Below, in pieces: positions 28,184 through 37,668 of a stretch of 64,000 bases of DNA. Under the pieces are notes generated by a model that was given only the letters and a program-made list of their open reading frames with translations, had not been told where the DNA came from and made no database searches. The stretch lies in contig CAIKLP010000037.1 in the NCBI GenBank assembly GCA_903828245.1, forward strand, positions 36,211-100,210, in the 5' to 3' direction. The position numbers and the translations under genes were made by a program. Source of the DNA: an uncultured bacterium (GTDB taxonomy: Bacteria > Bacteroidota > Bacteroidia > Sphingobacteriales > Sphingobacteriaceae). Positions within the stretch are counted from its first letter, which is position 1. Each line of letters opens with the position of its first letter.

Positions 28184-29050
28184 TTCTATTAATTTTATTT
28201 CTTCGACTTGTAATACTTCTTTGGTTAAATTATTTTGTACAAATGCAACTATATAACATTTCTTTTGCTTGTATTTCGAACTAATAGTTGTAGTATATGA
28301 TTTTGAAATGATTCGACCGGCAGATTTAACACTTCCGCTCAAACGATCACCCCAAGCACCATTCAGGCTTGTTCTTAATACATGGCGATGTGCAAAGTCT
28401 GGAACATTCTCTGGAATATGACCATACCATTTTTGCCAATTAATGATACTGTCTTCTACTAAATAAACCACTAATTGTTGATTGATATTCCCTTTTTCTA
28501 GGTATTCAATTTCTACATCTAAATTTAAATTTCTACTCAGTGTATCATAGCTTTTGGAAAGGCTTAAGTTAAGCGCTGTTTTTTTATTTAATTCCATCGC
28601 AATACTCGAAGACCATGCTGTATAATTGAGTAGTCTATTAGAAAAAATACCATAATCACCGTCTACGGCTTGTCTGTTTACCATTCCTTTTGGTAAACCG
28701 GCTGTTTCAATATTAAAGAATTTATCTAACTCATCGCCAACCGGTGTTTTAAAATTATAACTCAATTTGCCAGTTTTGTTTGTGTCTGCAAAAAAGCTGC
28801 AATGGGTAGCTACCACTATCACGCGGCCTTTGTATATAGAGTCTAGTTTAATTGCTTCTAATCCAGCAGGAGGGCAATTTCCGCAATTATGTCCTGTAAA
28901 ATCTTCTAATAAAATTTTACGGCCACCTTCTGTAACATTTACCTCCTCTGTGTAGGGTCCTGTAATTTCATCGCATGCAGCAAATGTAAATGCAACGAAT
29001 ATGCCAAACAATAATAAGCTACTATTTTTCATTTTTTTCATTTTTTTCAT
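28181..29050 (-). CDS. Omp28-family lipoprotein with thioredoxin-like CxxC
   Basis: A 289-residue lipoprotein. The signal peptide ends at lipobox Cys26 (FTFAAC). The mature part opens with LLEDFTGHNCGNCPPAG, a thioredoxin-like CxxC (C56, C59), then VVATHCSFF and a cis-Pro-like GLPKGMVNRQ. Omp28 proteins are Bacteroidota outer-membrane or surface proteins of unresolved role. Three in-frame ATGs (29050, 29041, 29032) sit 9 bases apart in an AAAAAATG repeat, so the true start is uncertain. It begins 2 bases after the DUF6029 gene and closes the TlpA-DUF6029-Omp28 operon. Confidence 0.85.
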   Translation of the reverse strand: MKKMKKMKNSSLLLFGIFVAFTFAACDEITGPYTEEVNVTEGGRKILLEDFTGHNCGNCPPAGLEAIKLDSIYKGRVIVVATHCSFFADTNKTGKLSYNFKTPVGDELDKFFNIETAGLPKGMVNRQAVDGDYGIFSNRLLNYTAWSSSIAMELNKKTALNLSLSKSYDTLSRNLNLDVEIEYLEKGNINQQLVVYLVEDSIINWQKWYGHIPENVPDFAHRHVLRTSLNGAWGDRLSGSVKSAGRIISKSYTTTISSKYKQKKCYIVAFVQNNLTKEVLQVEEIKLIE

Positions 29051-29052
29051 TT

Positions 29053-30702
29053 TTAAAAAGTACTACTAATAGAAAGTGATAATCCGTACGAAGCAGGAAT
29101 TAATCTACATACACCTCCAACACATAAAAATCCTTCTCTTTGTTTACCATAGCCAACAATAAAACGGGTGGCATTTTTAGTATATCCAAAACTACCACTA
29201 TAATAATGTGCTCGTTTTTCTACAATGGCATTACCATAATTATATTGATCTAATGCAGCAAAAAACCAATGTGGCGAAACAGTATATTCTGCTAGTGCTA
29301 CAGCCCAATCGCCAAAATCTTGTTTGGTTCTCATGCTTTGTAATTCTGCTCGAAAAGTTTTTTTGCTATTGATTTTATATTGCATTTCAAAAACAGCGAT
29401 ATGCGCAAATACAGTTCCATATCCAGATACATTCTGCACTTTGTCTTTATTGAAAACTTGATACATATACGTATATGTTGTTTTTAATTTTGGACTGATT
29501 TTTTTTACAACTTCAAAATTGAGGTCGCTGTATAATAATATATCTCCTTTTGTGAAAAACGCGGCAGTATATCCTTGCTCGTTTCCAGTTTGAGTAGTAT
29601 CTAAATTATTTGCATTGGAGAAGTTAACAGTAAACAAAGTACCATATTTACCACCAAGCATACTGCCCTTTTTAAAATTATACGAAAGCTCAAATTGCTC
29701 TCCTATTTCTCCTAATGGCTGCGTAGCATAGGGATAGAAGGCAGGTAATGCATAGGTGTGCTGCTTACTTATTGCAGGTAAAAAACTCATCGTGAGATTA
29801 TTTACATCCGCATTTCTATCCGATCTAAAATCCATATTATCTACTCGCTTTGCAGATGCAGATAAACTAAATCCTTTGATAGAATAATTTGCACTGACAA
29901 ACAAGGCTTCTCCTTTTTTGTAAATAAAACCATTGGTTAAACTAGGGTCATTTATTTTATAGGCATACTCAGTATAAAAATTAAATTTATCAGATATAAA
30001 ATTAAATCGTCCGGCAAATGCAGCAACGTTTTCTGGTAAAATTCTTATGGGGTCGTTGTCTGCTTGGTATTTACCCACCATGCTACCACCTAAGATATAG
30101 GTATAGCGTGCCTTTTCGGGGTTAAACTCTGGCAGAAAAGTACTTAGTATTTCATTTAAATTAAATTCAGCGTCTAAACCCCTTACAATTCCTTCTCCTT
30201 TTGCAAAATAAAATCTTTGCTTGCCAATGACGCTTTTTAAATACACACCCGCTGTAGGTTTATATTTTACTCGAATACCATCCATGGCATTATCTATACC
30301 CAAACCGCGTTCTTCGTAACTTCTAAAAATTAAACCAGATCCAAATTGTTCGTAATAATTCCCAATGGTAAATTCTAAATCATCGTTGGTATAGGTAGCG
30401 TAGCGATAGGTAATATCGCTGCCATTATATCTAGGATCAAAACCCAGCAATGCTTTTTCGTAAGACTCGTAACGCATACCTGCTTTGAAATTCCCATTGA
30501 TATAATTTAAGTTTGCAAAACTATTCATTCTAATTTTTTCGCTTACTTCTTTTGCACCAATGGTAGAGTCCACCAAATAATTTTGCGCCATCATTTGAAA
30601 ATTTCCATGAATTTCCCCTGCACCAAATTTATTCATTTCTTGGGCCTTCGCTAAAAAAGGAAAAGACAAATAGAAAAGTGTTACTGCTAAAACTTTTTTC
30701 AT
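29053..30702 (-). CDS. DUF6029-family outer-membrane beta-barrel protein
   Basis: A 549-residue exported protein with a signal peptide (residues 1-20, ending KAQE). The rest alternates polar and hydrophobic residues with many Tyr, Phe and Gly, as in an outer-membrane porin (AGMRYESYEKALLGFDPRYNGSDITYRYATYTNDDLEFTIGNY region onward), and ends in GLSLSISSTF with a terminal Phe. It belongs to the Bacteroidota family DUF6029, whose function is unknown. Its place between a TlpA thioredoxin and an Omp28 lipoprotein, 5 and 2 bases apart, says the three work together. Confidence 0.82.
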   Translation of the reverse strand: MKKVLAVTLFYLSFPFLAKAQEMNKFGAGEIHGNFQMMAQNYLVDSTIGAKEVSEKIRMNSFANLNYINGNFKAGMRYESYEKALLGFDPRYNGSDITYRYATYTNDDLEFTIGNYYEQFGSGLIFRSYEERGLGIDNAMDGIRVKYKPTAGVYLKSVIGKQRFYFAKGEGIVRGLDAEFNLNEILSTFLPEFNPEKARYTYILGGSMVGKYQADNDPIRILPENVAAFAGRFNFISDKFNFYTEYAYKINDPSLTNGFIYKKGEALFVSANYSIKGFSLSASAKRVDNMDFRSDRNADVNNLTMSFLPAISKQHTYALPAFYPYATQPLGEIGEQFELSYNFKKGSMLGGKYGTLFTVNFSNANNLDTTQTGNEQGYTAAFFTKGDILLYSDLNFEVVKKISPKLKTTYTYMYQVFNKDKVQNVSGYGTVFAHIAVFEMQYKINSKKTFRAELQSMRTKQDFGDWAVALAEYTVSPHWFFAALDQYNYGNAIVEKRAHYYSGSFGYTKNATRFIVGYGKQREGFLCVGGVCRLIPASYGLSLSISSTF

Positions 30703-30707
30703 TTTAT

Positions 30708-31214
30708 TTATTTTACCTCTGGATTAATGCAGCCAAGTAGTTTTTCGTATAATTCATTTTCGTCACCAGGCGCATAACCCGCATGTTGATAAATAATTTC
30801 GCCTTTACCATTGATTAAAAATGTGTGTGGAATATCACCTACATTTAATGCACGTTTTAAATCTGCATTTGGATCTAATAATATTTCGTATTCCCATCCT
30901 CGTGTATTTACAAAGGGCTTTACTCGTGCAGAATTTCTAGCATCATCTATAGAAACAGCATAAATTTTTACGCCTGTTACTTTTTGCCAATCTTCGTAAA
31001 GATCTGCTATAGCGGTTAATTCTTGCACACAAGGTTTACACCAAGTAGCCCAAAAATCTATAATAATAGGCTTGCCATCATTTACCATATTAGCGGTATT
31101 GAAGGTAGCACCATCAATTGTTTTTACATTTACGGCTGGGATTTTATTTTGCGCATTTACGCTTAACAGGGCACAGATAAATAAAAAAAGTAATGTTATT
31201 TTTTTTGCCTTCAT
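30708..31214 (-). CDS. TlpA-family periplasmic thioredoxin
   Basis: A 168-residue exported thioredoxin-fold protein. The signal peptide ends near AQNK (residue 22). The active site is FWATWCKPC (C59, C62) and cis-Pro is in GDIPHTFLIN. TlpA/ResA-type proteins reduce disulfides outside the cytoplasm, for example in cytochrome c maturation. It is the first gene of the operon with DUF6029 and Omp28, and a terminator lies just upstream, so the operon has its own promoter; GATATTTG (one mismatch) about 30 bases before the ATG is a candidate -7 element. Confidence 0.92.
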   Translation of the reverse strand: MKAKKITLLFLFICALLSVNAQNKIPAVNVKTIDGATFNTANMVNDGKPIIIDFWATWCKPCVQELTAIADLYEDWQKVTGVKIYAVSIDDARNSARVKPFVNTRGWEYEILLDPNADLKRALNVGDIPHTFLINGKGEIIYQHAGYAPGDENELYEKLLGCINPEVK

Positions 31215-31263
31215 TGTGTAAATTTTTTTGCTAATCTAAACAAATATCAGCTTATTGAAAATA

Positions 31264-31296
31264 AAAAAACAGCCAGTAAAATACTGGCTGTTTTTT
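31264..31296 (-). terminator. Rho-independent terminator after the 685-residue gene
   Basis: AAAAAACAGCCAGTA and its complement around an AAA loop, with T runs both ways. It separates the T9SS-secreted CxxC protein from the tlpA operon downstream on the same strand. Confidence 0.88.
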
Positions 31297-31315
31297 AAAA
31301 ATGTATTGGTTAAAA

Positions 31316-33373
31316 TTATCTAGTTAAAACTACTTTCGCAGCAACCGATTCTGCACCAACTTTAACAACTGCTTGGTATATACCGTTTGCAATAGATGCA
31401 TCGGCATTCCAAGTAAAGAATTTAGAACCACCGTTAACAGTACCGTCTTGGGTAGCATATACTTTTCTACCCATTAAGTCGAATATTTCTAAAGTAATAT
31501 CGCTTGTTAAAAATGGCATTTTAACTTCGAAATTAGTTGTGCCATTAGATGGATTAGGGAATGTACTTAATGCAAAAGATTTTGCAGTTTGAGTACTTAC
31601 ACCAGAAATATTAAAGCTTTTGTAATTCGCATTTAATATTTCGCCTGTTGCCGCACTAGAAACCCAAGCAATGATTACCATTTTATCTTTGTTCTCACCA
31701 GCTTTTAATTGGTAAGATGCTGCATAAGTATGTGTAGTGTTTACTAATAATGTTTCTGGTAAGCTACCAAATGCACCATCAAAACCACCTAAGATATCAC
31801 GTCCAACATGGTCGTAAACCATAGCAGCAGCAGGTACAGGATTTGGCTTTGATTCGTAACCACCCATTGCACCATTTGCACCACCCGAATAAGCGTTTGC
31901 TTGATTCCAAGTTGAGCCAGTTCCTCTCACACCATCTTCTGTAACTACTACATTGAATCTGTAGTCGCCAATTAAATCGGTAGCCATTTTACTAGATACA
32001 GATATATCATATGAGTTAGAAGTCGCATTCCAAGTTGCATCTACATCTACATCACATGGTGTAAATCCATTGATGCTTGCATTATAACGATCAAAGAATT
32101 CTGAAGGATCTGCTTCGCCACCTTTACGGTCTACTAAACCACTTGGGTAACCAGCAATTAAAGAAGCCATACCCGCATCATAAGCATCTACTGTCATTGG
32201 ATCGCCATTGTGAACCGCAATAGTTAATGCAGTTGTAGGGAATGCATTGTGGATTGAATCCATAAATACAGCACCTCTTGGACACCATTGGCACCATGTA
32301 CCTGTTCCTTCTTCAAATACAATACGCTTAGTTGGTTGAAATGCTAAAGCAGAAATTGTTTGTGTTAAAGTATCGTTTGCATGATTAGCATCACCTGTTG
32401 CCTCAACCCAAACCTTTACTGGCCAGGTACCTGGAGCAGGAATGGTAAATGGAACATTGTGTGTGAAATCGTAAGTAGCATTTGTTGTAATATTTAAACC
32501 AGTAATGGTATTAGATTTTATTAAACCATTGGCTAAATACTTAACAGTTAAACTTGTGATCGGAGCAGTACCAACATTTAATACCGTTCCGGTAATATTA
32601 ACATTAGCACCAGCACCACCAAAGTTGCTGAATGTTAAAGCAGATAATTCTACATCGTTTGAAGGTTGTACACCTGGAATGAATTTATAATAGATGTTAT
32701 CTTCGTAAGTATCTGCATTACCACCATTGGTAACCAATGATGGCGTATTAGGCGCGCCTGTTACAGTGAATGCAGTTGATCCATTTATTTGAATACCTAA
32801 GGTTAAAGTTAATGGTGTTAAATAAGTTCTTTGATCTACAATGTAAATATTGTTGGTTGTTTCTTCTAAAACAATTCCCCAATAAGACCAGTTTGTTCCA
32901 GCAGAACCTGGTGCAGAATAAGACGCAAATTGAATCCATTGTTGACGATTAGGATAATCACCGAACATTTTAGTTCTGATAACATCGTTAGCACCCGAAC
33001 CCGCTAAACCCCAAACCATAATAGAGTTGTTTGGAATACTTGCACTTGGCAAAGCAGCATTGGTAGCAGTTGGAGGAGTAACTGCACTAGTTGTGAAAGT
33101 TAACACACCAGAAGTAGATACTTTAAATTCTGTTACAGGATTTCCGTTAAATAAGAAAGTAAAATCACCTGGTAAAAACACAGTAGTAGACCAAGCAGGA
33201 CTTGCATTGGTTGCTGCTATATTAGTATAACCAGTTGTACCAGGTTGTTCAATGTCTTGGTTAACATTACCTGGGTTTTGATTTGCCGTTAGGTATGGCA
33301 AATAATAGTATTGTGCATCTGCAACTAATGCAAAAAGCACAAAGATCAATAGCGTAGATAATTTTTTCATCAA
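31316..33373 (-). CDS. T9SS-secreted protein with Omp28/thioredoxin-like domain
   Basis: 685 residues. Signal peptide 1-20 (ending ADAQ). An N-terminal beta domain (about 30-235) precedes a CARDB-like strand region (about 240-335). The Omp28-type domain opens with EEGTGTWCQWCPRG, giving a thioredoxin-like C361-x2-C364, and continues with YPSGLVDRKGG. The C-terminal type A sorting domain (about 605-685; STFPNPSNGTTNFEV, ending AKVVLTR) sends it through the type IX system. The mature protein should be surface-attached or released. It is divergent from a small cysteine-rich T9SS protein and upstream of the tlpA operon. Confidence 0.85.
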   Translation of the reverse strand: MMKKLSTLLIFVLFALVADAQYYYLPYLTANQNPGNVNQDIEQPGTTGYTNIAATNASPAWSTTVFLPGDFTFLFNGNPVTEFKVSTSGVLTFTTSAVTPPTATNAALPSASIPNNSIMVWGLAGSGANDVIRTKMFGDYPNRQQWIQFASYSAPGSAGTNWSYWGIVLEETTNNIYIVDQRTYLTPLTLTLGIQINGSTAFTVTGAPNTPSLVTNGGNADTYEDNIYYKFIPGVQPSNDVELSALTFSNFGGAGANVNITGTVLNVGTAPITSLTVKYLANGLIKSNTITGLNITTNATYDFTHNVPFTIPAPGTWPVKVWVEATGDANHANDTLTQTISALAFQPTKRIVFEEGTGTWCQWCPRGAVFMDSIHNAFPTTALTIAVHNGDPMTVDAYDAGMASLIAGYPSGLVDRKGGEADPSEFFDRYNASINGFTPCDVDVDATWNATSNSYDISVSSKMATDLIGDYRFNVVVTEDGVRGTGSTWNQANAYSGGANGAMGGYESKPNPVPAAAMVYDHVGRDILGGFDGAFGSLPETLLVNTTHTYAASYQLKAGENKDKMVIIAWVSSAATGEILNANYKSFNISGVSTQTAKSFALSTFPNPSNGTTNFEVKMPFLTSDITLEIFDLMGRKVYATQDGTVNGGSKFFTWNADASIANGIYQAVVKVGAESVAAKVVLTR

Positions 33374-33487
33374 TTTTTATTTTTATTTTGTAAGTGAATG
33401 TTGTTTAAAAGCTAATATAATGGGCTCATTAAAGTACCATATTAAAGCAATTTTATTAATTAAACAAATAAATATCGTTAAAATCCT

Positions 33488-33495
33488 TATTTTTG
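33488..33495 (+). promoter_or_regulatory. -7 element before the cysteine-rich T9SS gene
   Basis: TATTTTTG is an exact TAnnTTTG match, 22 bases before the ATG at 33518. No good -33 element was found at the usual distance. Confidence 0.4.
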
Positions 33496-33517
33496 AATTT
33501 TAAACAATCATTTTGAT

Positions 33518-34213
33518 ATGAAAAAAGCACTTTTGGTATTCGTTTTAACTCTTTTGTTCCAGGTTTCCTTTGGGCAAAATTTAGCATTTGTAAACGCCGA
33601 ACCAACAATTACCGGAAACGACACAGACTTAGCCTACATTAAATTACATGTAAAAAACATTGGCACTGTTTCGCAAAATGTTTATGCGAAACGCAAAATC
33701 CAAACTTTAATTAATGGACAACAATCTTATTTTTGTTTTGGAGCTACTTGTTATCCACCAGCAGTAAATAAATCAACAGATATATTAACCTTGGCACCAG
33801 GTGATGAAGACTCTACTTTAAAAACTTATTGCAACCCAAGAGGAACTGCGGGTACTTCCATTATTAATTACTGTGTGATTACAGCAAACAATTCAGACTC
33901 TGTTTGTATTACTTTAACCTATAATCAATTGGCTACGGGTATAATTTATAATAGCAATAAATTATTTGTGAATGCATTTCCCAATCCTGCAACAAACGAA
34001 GTAACCTTATTATATAATACGGAAAAAGTATATACTAGCAAAGAGCTTGTAATAGCTGATTTAGCTGGTAAAATCATAGACAAAATTATTGTTGATGCGA
34101 CAGAAGGAATAGCTAACATTACCACAAACGATTATCCGAATGGTGTTTATGTTTGCAGGTTAATGGCAGATGGCGCGCCCATTGCTTACACAAAATTAGT
34201 CATCCAAAAATAA
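33518..34213 (+). CDS. Small cysteine-rich T9SS-secreted protein
   Basis: 231 residues. Signal peptide 1-20 (FQVSFGQN). A single beta domain (about 22-138) holds five Cys (C73, C78, C105, C119, C130) in YFCFGATCYPP, TYCNPRG, NYCVI and SVCITL, with the CARDB-like rhythm IKLHVKNIGTVSQNVYAKRK. The type A sorting domain (about 148-231; NAFPNPATNEV, ending KLVIQK) has a sixth Cys at 213. Such Cys-rich domains occur beside Omp28-like proteins in Bacteroidota. The Cys pairs are likely disulfide-bonded outside the cell. The function is unknown. Confidence 0.8.
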   Translation: MKKALLVFVLTLLFQVSFGQNLAFVNAEPTITGNDTDLAYIKLHVKNIGTVSQNVYAKRKIQTLINGQQSYFCFGATCYPPAVNKSTDILTLAPGDEDSTLKTYCNPRGTAGTSIINYCVITANNSDSVCITLTYNQLATGIIYNSNKLFVNAFPNPATNEVTLLYNTEKVYTSKELVIADLAGKIIDKIIVDATEGIANITTNDYPNGVYVCRLMADGAPIAYTKLVIQK

Positions 34214-34224
34214 TTTAGCATTAC

Positions 34225-34258
34225 AAAAAAAGCCCTCGAATTTTCGAGGGCTTTTTTT
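34225..34258. terminator. Bidirectional rho-independent terminator
   Basis: A 16-bp perfect stem (AAAAAAAGCCCTCGAA and complement) with a two-base centre. Its right edge overlaps the stop codon of tex on the minus strand. It serves the cysteine-rich gene and tex. Confidence 0.92.
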
Positions 34259-36491
34259 ATGTATTAAATTTCGATTTTAATTGCGCAAGCATGCTTGCCA
34301 TATCTTGCGGCTCTTTATTTTTATTTTCTTTTTGTTGATCATTGTTTCGCTTTATAGGATTGCTCGGGTTTCCTTTTAAAGAAAGCGCAATTCTTTTTCT
34401 AGCCACATCAATTTCTAAAACAGTTACCTCTAATTTTTGTGAAACCTTTACCACCTTTGCGGGATCATCTATAAATCTATCGGCTATTTGACTAACATGT
34501 ATCAAGCCGTCTTGATGCACCCCAATATCTACGAAAGCCCCAAATTTAGTGAGGTTGGTAACGATACCTGGCAGTTTCATACCAATTCTTAAATCCGAAA
34601 TTTCCCGAATACCCGAAGCAAATTCAAATTTTTCAAATTGTTCACGCGGGTCGCGGCCGGGTTTAGCCAATTCGGCAAGTATATCTTTTAAAGTCGGTAA
34701 GCCAATTTCTTCACTGATGTATTTTTTTAAATCAATTTGTTTTCTGATTTCTTCTTTGGTCATTAAATCTGCAATGGAGCATTTTAAATCTTTTGCAATA
34801 CCTTGTACCAAGTCATATCGCTCTGGGTGTACCGCACTACTATCTAATGGATTTGACGCATTGCTAATTCTTAAAAATCCTGCAGCTTGTTCAAATGCTT
34901 TATCTCCAAGCCTTGCAACCTTTTTAAGTTCAGCTCTGTTTTTAAATGCACCATTGGCATTTCTATATTCAATAATATTTTGTGCAAGTTGTGGTCCTAG
35001 TCCAGAAACATAAGAGAGAATTTCCTTCGAAGAAGTATTTAATTCTACCCCAACGGCATTCACACTGCTCATGACTACATCGTCTAATGATTTTTTTAAT
35101 TTTGTTTGATCTACATCGTGTTGGTATTGTCCAACACCAATCGATTGCGGATCTATTTTTACCAATTCTGCTAATGGATCCATTAGTCTACGACCTATTG
35201 AAATCGCACCTCTTACGGTTAAGTCCAAATCTGGAAATTCGTTTCTGGCTACTTCCGAAGCAGAGTAAATAGAGGCGCCACTTTCGTTTACCATCACTAC
35301 TAAGCAATCTGCTAAATTCATTTTTTGGATAAAATCTTCGGTTTCTCTACCAGCAGTTCCGTTGCCAATGGCAATCGCTTTTATTTGATGCTTATCAACT
35401 AACTGTTTAATAGTTGCGGCAGATTCTCTTAATTTTTTTTGTGGTTCGTGCGGATAGATGTTCGTGTTTTCTAGCAATTTTCCTTGCTCATCTAAACATA
35501 CTACTTTGCAACCTGTTCTAAATCCAGGGTCTATAGCCATTACAGACTTTTGGCCAAGTGGTGCAGCTAATAAAAGTTGTCTTGCGTTTTCTGCAAATAC
35601 ACGAATGGCTTCTTCGTCTGCTTTGTTTTTGGTGAACACCCTTGTTTCGGTTTCCATCGAAGGGGCTAATAATCTTTTATAGCCATCTTTAATTGCGAGC
35701 GCTACTTGTTCGGCGCTACTGTTATTGGCTAGTATAAATTGTTTGTTTAAAATGTCAATGGCTAATTCTTCATCTGGTGCTAATTCGAGTGAAACAAAAA
35801 GTTCTTTTTCTGCTCTGCGCATCGCTAGTATACGGTGAGAAGGCGCGTCTTTAATGGGTTCGGACCAATCGTAATAATCTTTGTATTTAATGGCTTGCTC
35901 TTCTTTTCCCTTCATTAATTTACTTTTGAAATGGCCTTTATTTAAAAACAAATCTCTCAAATGAGCTCTTGCTTCTGCATTTTCTGCCATGCTTTCTGCG
36001 ATAATATCTCTTGCGCCTTGTAAAGCTTCTTCAATAGTATGCACGTCTTTTTCGGCATCAATAAATTTGGATGCAGCGGTGTTTAGTTCGATTGTTGTTT
36101 GTTCAAAAATTAATAGCGCTAAGGGCTCTAGCCCTTTTTCTTTAGCAATGCTAGCTTTGGTTTTTCTTTTGGGTTTATAGGGCAAATAAATATCTTCTAA
36201 GGAAGACATGGTTTCTGCTGCATTTATTTTTTCGATTAGTTCTGGACTTAGTTTACCAAGTTCTTCTAATGATTTAAGAATGGCTTCTCTGCGTTTATCT
36301 AAATCTCTTAATTGTGTAATGCGATCTCTGATGGCCGAAACCTGCACCTCGTCTAGTGTTCCGGTTACTTCTTTTCTGTATCGAGCAATAAATGGAATGG
36401 TTGCGCCTTCATCTAATAATTCGACTGTTGCATTTACTTGTTTTTCTAATACCCCTAATTCTTTTGCAATTTTATGTTGATGTAAATTCAT
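34257..36491 (-). CDS. tex: Tex family RNA-binding transcriptional accessory protein
   Basis: A 744-residue protein with the full Tex layout: an N-terminal helical domain (MNLHQHKIAKELGVLEKQV and IPFIARYRKEVTGTLDEVQV), a YqgF/RNase H-like domain (about 330-450, with MAIDPGFRTGCKVVCLD), helix-hairpin-helix segments (about 490-560, with LNTSSKEILSYVSGLGPQLAQNI) and a C-terminal S1 domain (about 645-715, with GIVTNLTKFGAFVDIGVHQDGLIHVSQ). Tex binds nucleic acid and affects transcription; its precise job is not settled. The length is slightly shorter than the 770-residue E. coli protein. Confidence 0.96.
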   Translation of the reverse strand: MNLHQHKIAKELGVLEKQVNATVELLDEGATIPFIARYRKEVTGTLDEVQVSAIRDRITQLRDLDKRREAILKSLEELGKLSPELIEKINAAETMSSLEDIYLPYKPKRKTKASIAKEKGLEPLALLIFEQTTIELNTAASKFIDAEKDVHTIEEALQGARDIIAESMAENAEARAHLRDLFLNKGHFKSKLMKGKEEQAIKYKDYYDWSEPIKDAPSHRILAMRRAEKELFVSLELAPDEELAIDILNKQFILANNSSAEQVALAIKDGYKRLLAPSMETETRVFTKNKADEEAIRVFAENARQLLLAAPLGQKSVMAIDPGFRTGCKVVCLDEQGKLLENTNIYPHEPQKKLRESAATIKQLVDKHQIKAIAIGNGTAGRETEDFIQKMNLADCLVVMVNESGASIYSASEVARNEFPDLDLTVRGAISIGRRLMDPLAELVKIDPQSIGVGQYQHDVDQTKLKKSLDDVVMSSVNAVGVELNTSSKEILSYVSGLGPQLAQNIIEYRNANGAFKNRAELKKVARLGDKAFEQAAGFLRISNASNPLDSSAVHPERYDLVQGIAKDLKCSIADLMTKEEIRKQIDLKKYISEEIGLPTLKDILAELAKPGRDPREQFEKFEFASGIREISDLRIGMKLPGIVTNLTKFGAFVDIGVHQDGLIHVSQIADRFIDDPAKVVKVSQKLEVTVLEIDVARKRIALSLKGNPSNPIKRNNDQQKENKNKEPQDMASMLAQLKSKFNT

Positions 36492-36529
36492 AGTCGTGTT
36501 TAATTCTTATTCAAGCAATATTAAATAAA

Positions 36530-36556
36530 AAAAGAGTGACTACAAGCCACTCTTTT
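36530..36556 (-). terminator. Rho-independent terminator of pdhB
   Basis: AAAAGAGTG and its complement around a nine-base loop. The minus strand continues with a run of T. It lies 24 bases past the pdhB stop codon and before the tex start. Confidence 0.8.
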
Positions 36557-36579
36557 AAATTAATGAATTAAATATTTTT

Positions 36580-37563
36580 TTATTTTCTTGCGTACATCAC
36601 TTCTTTTACCGCCGCAATAATTTTGCTAGGGTTTGGTAAATATTCTTCAATTAAAGTAGGTGCGTAAGGTAATGGAACATCGCCACCCATTACTCTTAAA
36701 ATAGGAGCATCTAAATAATCGAATGCATCTTTTTGAACTTTAAAAGTTACTTCTGTTGCAATAGAACCTAAAGGCCAAGACTCTTCTATAAATACCATTC
36801 TATTGGTTTTCTTTACCGAGTTAATGACGGTTTCGTAATCAATTGGTCTCACGCTTCTTAAATCAATCACCTCTGCGCTAATGCCTTCGTTTGCTAATAG
36901 ATCGGCAGCAGCCATTACTACTTTCACCATTTTACCAAAACTCACCAAGGTAACATCGCTACCTAATCTTTTAATATCGGCTACGCCAATTGGAATATAA
37001 TATTCTTCTTCTGGTACATGTCCTTTGTCGCCATACATTTGTTCCGACTCCATAAAAATTACAGGATCCGGATCGATGATAGCAGATTTTAAAAGACCTT
37101 TTGCATCGTATGGATTAGAAGGTACTACTACTTTTAAACCAGGGCAGTTTGCATACCAGTTTTCAAAACATTGAGAATGTTGTGAACTTAACATGCCTGC
37201 ACTACCAGTTGGCCCACGGAAAACAATTGGCACCGGAAATTGACCACCACTCATCGACATCATTTTTGCTGCAGCATTGATCACTTGATCGATGGCTACT
37301 AGCGAAAAATTAAAAGTCATGAATTCAATTATAGGAATTAAACCGTTCATGGCCGCCCCAACACCAATACCTGCAAAACCTAATTCTGAAATTGGGGTAT
37401 CAATTACACGCTTCTCGCCAAATTCGTCGAGCATGCCTTGGCTTACTTTATAGGCGCCATTATATACTGCTACTTCTTCGCCCATTAAGAATATGCGTTC
37501 ATCTTTGCGCATTTCTTCATTTAGGGCTTCTCTAAGTGCTTCTCTGAATTGTATTTCTCTCAT
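36580..37563 (-). CDS. pdhB: Pyruvate dehydrogenase E1 component, beta subunit
   Basis: A 327-residue transketolase-type beta subunit. MREIQFREALREALNEEM, FLMGEEVAVYNGAYKVSQGM, the conserved GFAGIGVGAAMNGLIPI, FRGPTGSAGMLSSQHSQ and GGDVPLPYAPTLIEEYLPNP match E1-beta. With E1-alpha it decarboxylates pyruvate using thiamine diphosphate and passes the acetyl group to E2. It is monocistronic here, with its own promoter and terminator, while pdhA and pdhC lie about 25 kb away at the end of the window. A branched-chain 2-oxoacid beta subunit is the alternative, but the residues fit PDH. Confidence 0.94.
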   Translation of the reverse strand: MREIQFREALREALNEEMRKDERIFLMGEEVAVYNGAYKVSQGMLDEFGEKRVIDTPISELGFAGIGVGAAMNGLIPIIEFMTFNFSLVAIDQVINAAAKMMSMSGGQFPVPIVFRGPTGSAGMLSSQHSQCFENWYANCPGLKVVVPSNPYDAKGLLKSAIIDPDPVIFMESEQMYGDKGHVPEEEYYIPIGVADIKRLGSDVTLVSFGKMVKVVMAAADLLANEGISAEVIDLRSVRPIDYETVINSVKKTNRMVFIEESWPLGSIATEVTFKVQKDAFDYLDAPILRVMGGDVPLPYAPTLIEEYLPNPSKIIAAVKEVMYARK

Positions 37564-37601
37564 AATCAGTAATTTGTGTATTGCTTATAAAAAGCAACAG
37601 G

Positions 37602-37609
37602 CAAATATA
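37602..37609 (-). promoter_or_regulatory. -7 element of predicted pdhB promoter
   Basis: TATATTTG on the minus strand is an exact TAnnTTTG match, about 39 bases before the ATG. The -33 element is not clear. Confidence 0.5.
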
Positions 37610-37668
37610 ATATTAATGATAAACTAAATGAAAAATCAAATTGATTAGTTTTAGTATATCGAAGATGA

